A stretch of DNA of 64,000 nucleotides from JBLUOA01 sp048060095 (GCF_048060095.1 NZ_JBLUOA010000002.1:124001-188000), one strand, 5' to 3'. Numbered from the stretch's first letter, positions 1-10,099 are shown. The notes: generated by a model from the sequence alone, not told the origin. A program made the numbers and translations.

Positions 1-3000
1 GTATCACCATCGGTGCCCACGCTTCCGCGGACGGTGACGGAAGGCGACAGGTCGAGGTTCAGGTTGATTTCGCTCTGCCCTTCGCTGTCGATGGTGACGT
101 CGGTGTAGACGTTCTCGGATAGGTATTTCCCGGCCCGCAGGCCGGCGGTGCCGTCCTCGTCGGTGGTAATGTCGAGGTCATCCAGCCCGAAATTCTCGCG
201 CAGCTGACCGATGACCCCGACGCCCCCGCGCCCGGCAAGCGTCGCGACCGCCGAGGCAAGCTGCGCCGCTTGCAGGGGGGATATTTCGCTGATCGCGCGG
301 CCAAACAGCAGGCGCGATAGCACTTCATCCTGCGGCAATTCGGGTTCCGACAGGAATCGGATGTCGGGGTCCGACGCATCGCCCTCAACCACGATGCGCA
401 CATTAACGTCGCCCGCATCCGTCGCGGCCACAAGGCGGATAAATGGCGTGAAGTTGCCCTGCAACTGCGCGAAGCCCTCATCAAGGGTCAAACGCTTGCC
501 AAGGATATCAAGCCGCCCACGCACCAGTTCAAACCGCCCGGTCGGGATCAGGTTGTTGGTCGTGCCGCGCAGTCGAAGCTGGCCACCCAGTTCCGCGTCA
601 AGCCCACGACCCCGCAGAAAAATCCTCGACGGCGCACGGATCAGCAGATCGACCGGATAGGCCGGGCCGCTTGACGCGGCGCTACCTTGTGCGGCCTTGA
701 TAAGTCCCGCGCGGCGTCGCGTCGCCCGCACATCCGACGGTTCGTTGACATGGGTAAGGTCAGGCAAAGACCCATCGGCGCCAAAGCCGGTTTCCGGCAC
801 TTTCAACTCAGTCTCGCGCAGGTCGAACGCACCCTCGATGCGTGCACCGCCCGTCAACGGGCCGTCGACGCTCAGCTCTCCGTCAACGCGGGTTTCGTAA
901 AGGTCAGGCTCTACCAAAGTGAGGTTTTGCGCCACCGCGCGAAGGGTGCCGCGATATGGCGGGGTCAGCGCAATCGGGCCAGACAGCGTGATCCGCCCGC
1001 CTGAGGAAAGCTCGCTCGACACATCGACAGTCGCGCGGCTGTTGGCGATGCGCATATTGGCACCGATATTTGTCAGCGCAAAACCGAGTGTCGGTGCGGA
1101 CAGTCGTCCTTCATTGGCCGTCACGTTGCCGCTTAGCGACGACAACGCCAGCGGCCCGTTCAACGCGAGATCGAACCGCGCCAATCCCGCGAGGTTCCTT
1201 GGCCGGATAATCGGGTTGGCGAGTGCAAGCGGCGCGGTCCCGGATATATCAAGCTGCGCGGTTCCCGCATCGCTCGCCACCCGCCCTTTGACCGTCGCCC
1301 GCGTCTCGGCGGGACCGTCCGCCGCCACATCGATCTGCCAATCACCCGTGTCCGTCTGCGCCGCGTCACCCGATACCGTCAGCGGGCCGGACAATCCGGG
1401 CACAAACCGCGCCGTATCACGCAGCCGCGCCATAAAAGTCAGCCCACCGTCTGAGGAGCTAAGCGCACCCGATGCCTCGCCCTGAAGTTCGGGGGTCGTC
1501 ACAGTAAGCTCCCGAACCGTCAGTCCCTCGGTATCCCGTTTCGCGGCCAAAATGACCTCACCCGCACCGGCGAGCAGTCGGTCAACCTCGGCAATTCCAA
1601 GCGCGAGGTTCGTGGTGTTCGCCGATAGCGTGAGGTCGAACCCGCCGCCAAGCGGTGTCACCTGCCCCGCGATATCCAGTTCCGCCGCCCCGCGCAGGTT
1701 TTGCCCTGCAAGGTCCGACAGGCGCGACAAGTCCCCGGCCCGCGCGGTCAACCGCCCGGCGATCCCGAAGCCTTCGCCCAAACCCGCAATCGTCGCGGTC
1801 GTTTCTGCGGCCAAATCACCGCTTTCCAGCGTGGCAGAACGGATTTCAAACGGTGCGTCTTCTTTCCATTCAAACACCGCCTGCCCCGCGATGTCCGTGC
1901 CGAGCGCCTTGGCCAAGGCGGGGTCCGTCGGAACGACACCTGACGCGCTATAGATCAACGTGCCGTCGACCCCGCCAAGGCTGTTATCCGCGCCATTCGT
2001 GATCGTGCCGGTGCCTGTCAACTGCGCCTGCTGAACCTTGATGTCGCGCTGACCGAAGCCCGCCACGTTCAGTTTCGCGGCCCAACCGTCGCCTTCGGCG
2101 CGGTCGTGTTCCAATTCAAGCGACAGGCGGTTGACTTCGGTCGGGTCGCCCGATGTTGGCAGCAACACGGGCGCGCCATCTTCGCGGCGGATTTCGGCGG
2201 CAAGCGACATCCGTTCCGGCCAACCGCCGGGGCCAAAAACGCCGTTTCCCTCAAGTTCGACAGACTGCGCACGCAACGCAATTCGCTCAAGAACCGCGCC
2301 ACCTTCGGTCGGGATATTGCCCCGCGCGACAAGCCGAATGTCGCGGCCAAAAAACTCCCGGTAATCCGGCGCGAATAGAGGGGCGATATCCCCGCCGACG
2401 TTGACGCGGAAGTATTTTGACGCGGTCTGCGCCGTATCCTCGTTCGCGCCTTCAGTCGGCGGCGTCGCCGACAACGCGACCTGCCCGCGCAGCCGAACTT
2501 CGCCCTCTGTCGAAAGGGTCAGATCGGCGGTGTAGTCGTCAATCGGGCCGTCCCCGGCGACCGCAAGGTCAATCGCAGGCGATCCCGGCAAGTTCAGCAG
2601 CGTCGCCGCGATACCCCCCGGCCCTTCGCTGAGGCCGAGTTTCAGCGCAAGTTCCGCCGTCGCGTTGCTGTAGCTGACGGTCAGGTCCAGCAAGCCCTTT
2701 TCATCGTCGATCCGTTCAATTGCCAGTTCGGCAGCGCCTTCGCCGCCCTCAAGCGACATGTTCCCATCGACCTTCACGACCGCGTCACGCCCAATGACCG
2801 GCGCACCAAGCTCGACACGATCCGCCTTCAACTCTCCGATATTGACCGAGACCGGAAGCTCCGGCAGGGCGAATTCTGTGGCTTCCGGTGCGGGGGCGCT
2901 TTCGGATGCGGCGGGCAAACGCGGGAGGATAATCTCCTCCGCGCTCAGCGTTTCAACCTCTAGCCTCCCGCGCAGCAAGGCCGAGCGGCTCCAGTCAAGC

Positions 3001-3230
3001 TCTGCGCCGCGCAGAGTCAGCCAAATGCCGTCGTCATCCGCGATGGTCAGTTCTTCAATGGTCGCCGTGGAACTCAGCGCGCCCTCAAAGCCGACAATGC
3101 GAATATCCCGCCCGGCATCGGACAGGTTTTCCTCAAGAAACTCGGTCAGGAACCCGCGATCGTCATCCTGCGCCTGCGCCGCGCCGGGCAGCAGAACGAC
3201 CATCAAAAGGACAGATAACAGAAACCTCAA
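1..3230 (-). CDS. tamB: TamB, translocation and assembly module inner-membrane subunit (C-terminus off window)
   Basis: The reading frame is open over about 1,076 codons and runs off the left edge. It probably opens with TTG at 3230, giving a clean signal/anchor peptide (MRFLLSVLLMVVLLPGAAQA) and overlapping the tamA stop. An ATG at 3203 in the same frame is the alternative. The body is the low-complexity beta-rich sequence typical of the DUF490/TamB family. The last visible residues (LDLSPSVTVRGSVGTDGD) resemble the conserved TamB C-terminal motif, so only a few residues are likely missing. TamB spans the periplasm and, with outer-membrane TamA encoded immediately upstream, helps insert outer-membrane proteins and supports lipid transport. 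Length, position and motif agree; the exact start is uncertain. Confidence 0.85.
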   Translation of the reverse strand, partial: MRFLLSVLLMVVLLPGAAQAQDDDRGFLTEFLEENLSDAGRDIRIVGFEGALSSTATIEELTIADDDGIWLTLRGAELDWSRSALLRGRLEVETLSAEEIILPRLPAASESAPAPEATEFALPELPVSVNIGELKADRVELGAPVIGRDAVVKVDGNMSLEGGEGAAELAIERIDDEKGLLDLTVSYSNATAELALKLGLSEGPGGIAATLLNLPGSPAIDLAVAGDGPIDDYTADLTLSTEGEVRLRGQVALSATPPTEGANEDTAQTASKYFRVNVGGDIAPLFAPDYREFFGRDIRLVARGNIPTEGGAVLERIALRAQSVELEGNGVFGPGGWPERMSLAAEIRREDGAPVLLPTSGDPTEVNRLSLELEHDRAEGDGWAAKLNVAGFGQRDIKVQQAQLTGTGTITNGADNSLGGVDGTLIYSASGVVPTDPALAKALGTDIAGQAVFEWKEDAPFEIRSATLESGDLAAETTATIAGLGEGFGIAGRLTARAGDLSRLSDLAGQNLRGAAELDIAGQVTPLGGGFDLTLSANTTNLALGIAEVDRLLAGAGEVILAAKRDTEGLTVRELTVTTPELQGEASGALSSSDGGLTFMARLRDTARFVPGLSGPLTVSGDAAQTDTGDWQIDVAADGPAETRATVKGRVASDAGTAQLDISGTAPLALANPIIRPRNLAGLARFDLALNGPLALSSLSGNVTANEGRLSAPTLGFALTNIGANMRIANSRATVDVSSELSSGGRITLSGPIALTPPYRGTLRAVAQNLTLVEPDLYETRVDGELSVDGPLTGGARIEGAFDLRETELKVPETGFGADGSLPDLTHVNEPSDVRATRRRAGLIKAAQGSAASSGPAYPVDLLIRAPSRIFLRGRGLDAELGGQLRLRGTTNNLIPTGRFELVRGRLDILGKRLTLDEGFAQLQGNFTPFIRLVAATDAGDVNVRIVVEGDASDPDIRFLSEPELPQDEVLSRLLFGRAISEISPLQAAQLASAVATLAGRGGVGVIGQLRENFGLDDLDITTDEDGTAGLRAGKYLSENVYTDVTIDSEGQSEINLNLDLSPSVTVRGSVGTDGD

Positions 3231-5035
3231 AACGCTTGTCCTATACCAACGTAAACCTGAAAACCGCTGCCGCCGCCGCTGACAGGCACGGCAACATCAA
3301 GGCGGATTGGCCCGATCCCGGTATTGTAGCGCAGGCCAAGCCCCGCGCCCGAATGCCAATCCCCCGATCCATCGTAGAAAGAGCCTGAGCCGATATAGCC
3401 CGCATCGGCAAAACCGACGACGCCCAGCCTGTCCGTCAGGCCCATCCGAACCTCGCCGGACAGGCCAAGGAACGACCGACCGCCGCGCCGCAGCCCGCCG
3501 CCAAGGTCGATATCCAGCGATTGATAGGACTGGCCGCGCACCGTGCCGCCGCCACCGGAATAAAACAGGTAATCGGGCGGCGCATCAGCGACCGACGGCC
3601 CAATGACAGAGCCGAGTTGAATCCGCCCCGCCAGAACCACACGTTCCCCCAATGCCTGATAGATGCGACCATCGGCAAACAGACGCCCGCCAGATGACGT
3701 ATCGCCGAAGCCGACAAAAGGCCGCAGTTCGGCCCGCAGGTAGTATCCGTCGGAGGGGTTCAGCGAGTTATCGCGCTTGTCCCACGTCGCGGACACCGGA
3801 AAGCTCAGCAGTTGAAAGCGCTGGACTCCGCTGACATCCTCAACCCGCGAATGGCGGAGTTCGATGCCAACCTCCCCCTCCAGATCGTCAGAAAAGATAC
3901 GCCGCAGGCCAACGCCGAAGCGGAATTGATCGGACAGGAAATCCGGCTCATCCAGCCGCTCAACCCCCGTTTCAACATAAAGCGAGGTATCTGGCACCGG
4001 CGTCGCGGGCCGTTCGTAGCGCGCACCAAGACTGTAATCGAGGCCGCCGGTTTCGCCGCCGATACCGCCGATTTCGCCGTCGACGCGGAAACGCTCTGCC
4101 CCGCCAAGCAGGTTCCGGTGCAGCCAGTAGGCCGAGACGGTGGCGCCCTCAATGGTCGACACCTCAGCGCCGAACCCAAAGCGGCGCGGCTTCTCATCGA
4201 CAATCGCCGCCGTCACGTCGAGCGTATTGTTCGGCCCGATCCGTTCGGCTTCGGTCAGGCTGACGGATCGGAACGTGCCGGTGCGGCGCAAACGCTTTGC
4301 AACGGTCGCTAGATCATCGGGGGAAAACACGTCGCCTTCGGGGAAGCCGGCGATCTTGCGAATGCGCGCCTCTCGCACCGCGCTTTCGCCGCTTAGCAGC
4401 AGGCGACCAAACCGCAGGCGCGGGCCGGGTGCCAGCGCGACGTCAACATCAAGCCGCCGCGCGCGGTGGTCCGCCTGAACGCCCTGACGCGCGACATCAG
4501 CCTTGGCGTGACCAACATCGCGCCAGCCATCGATGGCGGCGCCAACGGCCTCCCCCACCACGGGGCTTTCGGCGGGCGCACCGGGGCGGAAGCCTTCGGG
4601 CATTTCGGTCCCATTGGCTAATGGCGCAATCCGTGTGCGCCCGAATTGGAACGGTGGGCCGGGGTCGATCACAATCTCGGCCCGATTGATCCGGGCGGGG
4701 ACGGATAGCGGCGAAATCTGCGCAGCCTCCCGGCCATCAAGCCGGATGCGGATCACCCCGCTGTAGCGCCCGGACGCATAGAGCGCCGACAGAAGGCGGC
4801 CGTAATCCGCACGGGCGGCGCTTAGGATATCCTGCGGGTTGGTCACGCCATCCCGCTCGGCCCCCAACAGCAGCGATGCGCCGCGCAGGTTTTCGACAAC
4901 CTCCTCGGGCGCCGATCCGGTGTTGAAGCTGATCGACTCCAGCGCCATCGCCGCGCCGGATGTCATAACGCCAGCGACAAAGGCGGCAGCCTGCGCCGTC
5001 CGCCTTACAATCCGACATCGAAGGGTAATTCTCAT
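3227..5035 (-). CDS. tamA: TamA, BamA/TamA-family outer-membrane assembly barrel
   Basis: A 602-residue Omp85-family protein. The ATG at 5035 is chosen because it gives a signal peptide (MRITLRCRIV... to GAAMA); the frame also allows a TTG at 5089. The N-terminal half has POTRA-like segments, and the C-terminal half is a 16-strand-type surface-antigen barrel with the VRGQSY loop-6 motif (family consensus VRGF/Y) after a Gly-rich stretch. It ends in aromatic Phe (GIGQAF), as outer-membrane barrels do. It should act with TamB, whose gene starts in the overlap with this stop codon, so the two are translationally coupled. Family E. coli TamA is about 577 residues, so the length is normal. Confidence 0.9.
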   Translation of the reverse strand: MRITLRCRIVRRTAQAAAFVAGVMTSGAAMALESISFNTGSAPEEVVENLRGASLLLGAERDGVTNPQDILSAARADYGRLLSALYASGRYSGVIRIRLDGREAAQISPLSVPARINRAEIVIDPGPPFQFGRTRIAPLANGTEMPEGFRPGAPAESPVVGEAVGAAIDGWRDVGHAKADVARQGVQADHRARRLDVDVALAPGPRLRFGRLLLSGESAVREARIRKIAGFPEGDVFSPDDLATVAKRLRRTGTFRSVSLTEAERIGPNNTLDVTAAIVDEKPRRFGFGAEVSTIEGATVSAYWLHRNLLGGAERFRVDGEIGGIGGETGGLDYSLGARYERPATPVPDTSLYVETGVERLDEPDFLSDQFRFGVGLRRIFSDDLEGEVGIELRHSRVEDVSGVQRFQLLSFPVSATWDKRDNSLNPSDGYYLRAELRPFVGFGDTSSGGRLFADGRIYQALGERVVLAGRIQLGSVIGPSVADAPPDYLFYSGGGGTVRGQSYQSLDIDLGGGLRRGGRSFLGLSGEVRMGLTDRLGVVGFADAGYIGSGSFYDGSGDWHSGAGLGLRYNTGIGPIRLDVAVPVSGGGSGFQVYVGIGQAF

Positions 5036-5147
5036 ATCCTCAGCCTGTCCCACTGCCAAACCAACACGGCAAACCCAATCAGGTTCCAATCAGACCTGAA
5101 ACGGCGGCGGACTCCAACCCGATAGTTTCGTGGCAGGGGCGCGGGGC

Positions 5148-5909
5148 TTAGGTCTTGATCCGAAAACCGGTGCGGAAGGTCCACCAGATGACGCCAAGAC
5201 AGATCACCAAAAAGACCGAGATCATCGCGAGGCTCAGCGCGACGGGTACATCGCCAACCCCGAAAAACGCCCAGCGAAAGCCGGAGATTAGGTAAACAAC
5301 CGGGTTGAACAGCGTGACCCCCTGCCAGAACGGCGGCAGCATCGAGATGGAATAGAAACTGCCCCCAAGGAACACGAGCGGCGTGATGACCAGCAGCGGG
5401 ATCAGTTGAAGCTGTTCAAAGTTTCGTGACCAAAGGCCGATGATGAACCCGAACAAGCTGAACGAAATGCAGGTCAGCGCAAGGAAGGCGACCATCGCCA
5501 GCGGGTGCTGAATCTGAAGGTCGACGAAGAACCCGGCAGTCGCCAGTATCACCAGCCCGATTATCAGCGATTTCGTCGCCGCCGCCCCGACATAGCCCAG
5601 CACGATTTCCATCGCGGAAATCGGGGCGGTGTGCAGTTCGTAGATCGAACCGAGGAATTTCGGGAAGTAGATGCCGAAAGATGCGTTCGATAGGCTTTGC
5701 GTCAGGACAGACAGCATGATCAGCCCCGGCACGATGAACGCGCCGTAGCTGACCCCGTCGATTTCCTGAATACGAGACCCAATCGCCGCGCCGAATACGA
5801 CGAAGTAAAGCGACGTGGACAGCACCGGCGAAAACAGGCTTTGCGACAGCGTGCGCCAGAACCGCAGCATTTCGAATAGGTAGATGGATTTGACGGCCTG
5901 CAAATTCAT
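5148..5909 (-). CDS. ABC-2 type transporter permease (YadH-like)
   Basis: A 253-residue polytopic membrane protein with about six hydrophobic segments and the ABC-2 exporter pattern (LYFVVFGAAIG near residue 35, then LIMLSVLTQ and LGGSFYSISMLPP). It forms the membrane channel for the ATPase encoded just upstream; the ATG overlaps the ATPase stop by 4 bases (ATGA). The sequence resembles the YadH branch of ABC-2 permeases. The exported substrate is unknown; drugs or envelope lipids/polysaccharide are typical for the superfamily, but nothing in the context fixes it. Confidence 0.85.
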   Translation of the reverse strand: MNLQAVKSIYLFEMLRFWRTLSQSLFSPVLSTSLYFVVFGAAIGSRIQEIDGVSYGAFIVPGLIMLSVLTQSLSNASFGIYFPKFLGSIYELHTAPISAMEIVLGYVGAAATKSLIIGLVILATAGFFVDLQIQHPLAMVAFLALTCISFSLFGFIIGLWSRNFEQLQLIPLLVITPLVFLGGSFYSISMLPPFWQGVTLFNPVVYLISGFRWAFFGVGDVPVALSLAMISVFLVICLGVIWWTFRTGFRIKT

Positions 5910-6832
5910 GCTCTGTCCTTCAGGAAATCAACCATGATGTCTTCGAGAGAGCTTTGATGCGTGTGAACATCGCGCAGCACAATCCCGGCGTCTGAAAGCT
6001 CCGACAAAAGGGATGCGATCCCAGTTCTCTCGCCAATCGCAGAATAGGAATAGACAAGCGACTTGCCATCTTCCGCCCGCTCTAGGTCATAGCCGTTCAG
6101 GCTTTTCGGCAGGCTCTCTACTGGCTCCATCAGTTCGATCCGCATCTGCCGCTGTCCGAACCGTTCGATCAGCGCGGTCTTTTCTTCGACCACCAGCAAC
6201 GCGCCTTCGCGGATGATACCGATGCGGTCGGCAATCGCCTCGGCTTCTTCGATGTAGTGGGTCGTCAGGATGATGGTCACACCGTCGGCTTTTAGCTGGC
6301 GCACAACGTCCCACATTTCCTTGCGCAGTTCGACATCGACGCCAGCGGTCGGTTCATCCAAGAACAGGATGCGGGGTTCGTGGCATAGCGCCTTCGCGAT
6401 CAGCACCCGCCGCTTCATACCGCCCGACAGGTCTTTCGTCGCCGTGTCCCGCTTGTCCCACAGGGACAGCTTGCGCAAAACATCCTCCAGCAACTTCGGA
6501 TCGGATTTCTTGCCGAACAATCCGCGCGTGAACCGGAGGGAGTCGATGACCGACTGAAACGGTTCCAGCGCGATTTCCTGCGGGACGAGGCCGATCATGC
6601 TGCGGCTTCCGCGAAAATCTCGGACAACGTCGTGGCCGCCGACGAACACGCTGCCCGCAGTGGCATTGACGAGGCCGCAGACAATGGAAATCAGCGTTGT
6701 CTTGCCCGCACCATTCGGGCCAAGCAGGGCAAGAATCTCACCCTCCCGCACCTCAAGATTGACGGATTTCAGGGCTTCGAACCCATCGTCATAGGTTTTG
6801 GAGAGATCGTTGATCTCAATAATCGGGGGCAT
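5906..6832 (-). CDS. ABC transporter ATP-binding protein (YadG-like)
   Basis: A 308-residue ABC ATPase with all core motifs: Walker A GPNGAGKTT near residue 39, signature LSGGMKRR near 139, Walker B ILFLDEPTAGVD near 155 and the H-loop TTHYIEEAE. The extra C-terminal region of about 80 residues is typical of DrrA/YadG-type exporter ATPases. It drives export through the permease encoded immediately downstream with a 4-base overlap. About 100 bp of non-coding sequence separates it from uspA, so this two-gene operon likely has its own promoter there. Confidence 0.9.
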   Translation of the reverse strand: MPPIIEINDLSKTYDDGFEALKSVNLEVREGEILALLGPNGAGKTTLISIVCGLVNATAGSVFVGGHDVVRDFRGSRSMIGLVPQEIALEPFQSVIDSLRFTRGLFGKKSDPKLLEDVLRKLSLWDKRDTATKDLSGGMKRRVLIAKALCHEPRILFLDEPTAGVDVELRKEMWDVVRQLKADGVTIILTTHYIEEAEAIADRIGIIREGALLVVEEKTALIERFGQRQMRIELMEPVESLPKSLNGYDLERAEDGKSLVYSYSAIGERTGIASLLSELSDAGIVLRDVHTHQSSLEDIMVDFLKDRA

Positions 6833-6936
6833 CGCGCAATCCTGTTTCCGGTCCGTCAGTGTAGCCCCAACGCCGACCGGCTAAAAGGCCGATCTGACGC
6901 GTTGGGAACAATCCTGACACGCGGCTGGCAAGTCTG

Positions 6937-7368
6937 CTATCGCACCACGTAGACCGAACAATCCGAATGTCGGACCACCCGCGCGGCGTTCGGGCCAAGC
7001 AGGTAGTCGCTCAGCTCAGGCTGGTGCGCGCCGATTACGATCAGGTCCGACCCGGCCTTCTTTGCGGTTGCAAGGATCACGTCATAGGCCGTGCCGACCG
7101 CAACGATATGGCGGACAGATTTGTTCGCCTCGGCGCCGATCTCTTCCGTGACGAGATCGTTCAGCGCCTCGCGCGCGCCATCGACGGCCTTATCGGTGTG
7201 ATCTTCGTCGAAATAGCTGCCGACGACGCTCATCCCGAAATCGGGAACGACCGTAATGACATCGACATGTGCCTCGTCAAGATCGGCCAACCGCGTCGCT
7301 TGATGCAGCACGCGTCTGGCCATTTCGGGTTGCGTGATATCGACGGCGCAAAGAACGGACTTGCTCAT
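6937..7368 (-). CDS. Universal stress protein (UspA family), TRAP-associated
   Basis: A 143-residue single-domain Usp fold: an N-terminal VLCAVDI strand and a C-terminal DLIVIGAHQPELSDYLLG segment. It has a strong ribosome binding site (GAAGGAG, 7 nt from the ATG), and the ATG overlaps the stop of the TRAP permease by 4 bases. Usp proteins encoded with TRAP transporters (TeaD of Halomonas is the known case) bind nucleotide and modulate transport. Here the nucleotide-binding motif G-x2-G-x9-G-[ST] is degenerate: the second Gly is Gln and the last pair is Gly-Pro, so ATP binding is doubtful. Confidence 0.88.
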   Translation of the reverse strand: MSKSVLCAVDITQPEMARRVLHQATRLADLDEAHVDVITVVPDFGMSVVGSYFDEDHTDKAVDGAREALNDLVTEEIGAEANKSVRHIVAVGTAYDVILATAKKAGSDLIVIGAHQPELSDYLLGPNAARVVRHSDCSVYVVR

Positions 7369-9980
7369 GCCGGGACTCCTTCACGGTTGGCCGGTGCGCG
7401 GCGCGATTGCAGCCATGCGATCGCCGCAAGCAGCAGCAGCGCCGGGATGAACATCAGTTCCTTCGGCATCTGATCCGACGGCGCACGCACCGCCGTTACT
7501 GTCACAGGCGTATCGCCGTAGAAGTCAAACGACCCCAGCTTTTCAAAGTAGCGCGTTCCGGGGAACGGCTCTTCGACGATCAGGGTCTCACCCTCCTCCA
7601 GAACCGTCAGGCCCAGCGTTTCAAGCCGCTGTTCGCCGCCCTCCTCTTCGCTGACCGGAACCAGCAGCGATACGTCTTTCATTTCCAACGTATCAAAGTC
7701 CGGGCCGGATACGACCACGCGCATCTCTTGCCCCGGTGAGGCATCCCCGACCGCTTGGATCAGCTCTGTCGGCGCACGTTCAATGAACGGTGGCTGTATC
7801 ATGTTCATGAAGAACCCCGGTCGGAACAGGGTGAACGCTATCAGGATCAGCACGATGCTTTCAACGATGTTGGATTTGGTGATGAACCATCCCATCGTCC
7901 CTGCGGTGAATACAAGTATGCCTATGGTCGCTATTATGAACACTATTATCCCTTGGAACCACGTCACATCGATCAGCAACAGGTCCGTGTTGAAGATAAA
8001 CACGAAGGGCAGCGCGACGGTCCGCAGACTGTAGAAGAACGCGATGAACCCAGTCTTGATCGCATCACCGCCGGACACGGCGGCGGCAGCGAAACTCGCC
8101 AGCCCCACAGGGGGCGTCACGTCCGCCATGATCCCGAAATAGAACACGAACAGGTGCACTGCGATCAGCGGCACGATCAGGCCGGATTGCGCGCCAAGTT
8201 CGACGACAACCCCGACCATAAGCGACGACACAACGATGTAGTTCGCCGTCGTTGGCAAGCCCATCCCGAGGATCAGCGACAAGATCGCCACGAAGATCAG
8301 CATCAGGATCAGATTGCCACCTGACAAGAACTCGACAAAGTCCGCCATGACCTGCCCGATCCCCGTCAGGGAAACGGTGCCGACGATCACGCCAGCGGTT
8401 GCCGTGGCAAGGCCGATCCCGATCATGTTGCGCGCCCCGTCGATCAGCCCTTGGAGTAGGTCTACGACACCTTCGCGGAATGTGTTGGTCCATTCGCTTT
8501 CTCCGCGGAACATCGCCTTCAGCGGGCGCTGGGTCAGCAGGATGCCGAACAGCAGGAACGTCGCCCAGAAGGCCGACAGACCGGGCGATTTGCGTTCGAT
8601 CATCAGGAAGTAGACCAGCACGATGATCGGCAGCAGGTAGTAAAGGCCGGATTTGTAGATCTTGGCGATTTCCGGCAGTTCCAGAATCTCAGACTTCGGA
8701 TCATCCAGTTCAAGGTCTTCGGTCGTCGACGCCAGCTTGACCAGCAGAACGTAGGCCAGGAAAACCAGCAGCGAAAGCACCCAACCCGAGGCATCGCCCA
8801 TAACGGACATCACCGCCCGAACCGGATATTGAGTGAGATAGCAAAGTGCGGCGAACCCGGCAAAGAAAACGAACATCCCCCCGATAGTCCGGCCGAGCGA
8901 TACGACCTTGTTGCCGATCGTCGGCATGTTCCGCTTCACCGCTTCCAGATGCACGATGTAGACCAGCGCGATGTAGGAAATGACGGCTGGTAGGAAGGCG
9001 TGGGTAATAACCTCAACGTAGGAAATGCCCACATATTCCACCATCAGGAATGCCGCAGCCCCCATGACCGGCGGCATGATCTGACCGTTGACGGAAGACG
9101 CAACTTCAACCGCACCAGCCTGTTCAGAACTGAACCCGACTCGCTTCATCAGCGGAATGGTGAATGTCCCCGTGGTCACGACGTTGGCGATGGAAGAACC
9201 AGAGATCAGGCCAGTCGCGGCAGAGCCGACAACAGCGGCCTTCGCAGGACCACCGCGCAGGTGGCCAAGCGCGCCGAACGCCATCTTGATAAAGTAGTTC
9301 CCGGCCCCTGCCTTATCTAGCAGCGCCCCGAACAGAACGAACAGGAACACGAATTTCGTCGAGACGTTCAGCGCGATGCCGAACACCCCTTCGGACGTGA
9401 TCCACATATGGCTCATCGCTTTTTTCAGCGAGGCACCAGCCCAGCGTATCTGGTCGGGCACGAATTCGGACGATCCGAAGAACACGTAGCACAGGAAGAT
9501 AACTGCAATGATCGCCATAACCGGGCCAAGCGCACGGCGCGCGGCCTCAAACAATAGCACCAGTCCGGCCAGCGCGAACCATTTGTCCACGTCATCCGCG
9601 AGACCGCCGCGATCAACGATCTTCTGATAGAAGATATAACCGTAAAGCGCGCAGAATACGCCTGCGAGGCCCAGTATCCAATCCTGTATCGGGATGTAGT
9701 GACGCGGGCTCGACTTCAGTGCGGGATAAGCCATAAAGGCAAGGAAAATGGCAAAGGCCAAATGGATTTGGCGGGAGTTATTGATAACGCTCCCCGGCAA
9801 CAGGAGGTTGGCAAGAGGCGACGCCAGCAAAACCTGAAAGGCGGACCAGGTGATCGCAACGACCGCCAAGAAAGTGCCGACCGACCCGACTGGGTTCCGC
9901 GCACCGGCATCCGACGCTGCGACAAGCTCCTGAAGCTCTTCTTCACTCAGCTCGCGGCCTTTTTCCGACTTGTCCGACAT
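7365..9980 (-). CDS. TRAP transporter permease, fused DctQM (4TM/12TM) with DUF3394 tail
   Basis: An 871-residue multi-spanning protein joining the small (DctQ) and large (DctM) TRAP subunits, the arrangement found in TAXI-type TRAP systems. The DctM part shows GLISGSSIANVVTTG, the conserved pore region. After residue about 690 comes a soluble DUF3394-like tail and a last membrane helix. The start at 9980 (MSDKSEKGRE) has a GGGAGGG site 6 nt upstream; a longer in-frame start at 10004 lacks this. It imports an organic acid or amino-acid-like solute using the sodium gradient, fed by the TAXI binding protein encoded upstream. It overlaps uspA by 4 bases. Confidence 0.92.
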   Translation of the reverse strand: MSDKSEKGRELSEEELQELVAASDAGARNPVGSVGTFLAVVAITWSAFQVLLASPLANLLLPGSVINNSRQIHLAFAIFLAFMAYPALKSSPRHYIPIQDWILGLAGVFCALYGYIFYQKIVDRGGLADDVDKWFALAGLVLLFEAARRALGPVMAIIAVIFLCYVFFGSSEFVPDQIRWAGASLKKAMSHMWITSEGVFGIALNVSTKFVFLFVLFGALLDKAGAGNYFIKMAFGALGHLRGGPAKAAVVGSAATGLISGSSIANVVTTGTFTIPLMKRVGFSSEQAGAVEVASSVNGQIMPPVMGAAAFLMVEYVGISYVEVITHAFLPAVISYIALVYIVHLEAVKRNMPTIGNKVVSLGRTIGGMFVFFAGFAALCYLTQYPVRAVMSVMGDASGWVLSLLVFLAYVLLVKLASTTEDLELDDPKSEILELPEIAKIYKSGLYYLLPIIVLVYFLMIERKSPGLSAFWATFLLFGILLTQRPLKAMFRGESEWTNTFREGVVDLLQGLIDGARNMIGIGLATATAGVIVGTVSLTGIGQVMADFVEFLSGGNLILMLIFVAILSLILGMGLPTTANYIVVSSLMVGVVVELGAQSGLIVPLIAVHLFVFYFGIMADVTPPVGLASFAAAAVSGGDAIKTGFIAFFYSLRTVALPFVFIFNTDLLLIDVTWFQGIIVFIIATIGILVFTAGTMGWFITKSNIVESIVLILIAFTLFRPGFFMNMIQPPFIERAPTELIQAVGDASPGQEMRVVVSGPDFDTLEMKDVSLLVPVSEEEGGEQRLETLGLTVLEEGETLIVEEPFPGTRYFEKLGSFDFYGDTPVTVTAVRAPSDQMPKELMFIPALLLLAAIAWLQSRRAPANREGVPA

Positions 9981-10059
9981 GATGGTCCCTCCCGGTTGCC
10001 GCATCGTTGGCGGCGTTTCCTGTTCTTCTTTTTAGCACACCCCACGCAACGCCGGGATG

Positions 10060-10087
10060 AAAAAAGGGGGCGACATCAGCCGCCCCC
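10060..10087 (-). terminator. Intra-operon rho-independent terminator/attenuator
   Basis: On the minus strand a GC stem (7 bp, GGGGGCG with its complement, 8-nt loop) is followed directly by six T. It sits 12 nt after the TAXI binding-protein stop and 80 nt before the permease start. This is the common arrangement by which a binding protein is made in excess of its membrane permease by partial termination. Position and structure are seen; the partial read-through is inferred. Confidence 0.75.
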
Positions 10088-10099
10088 ATCTACGGCTGG

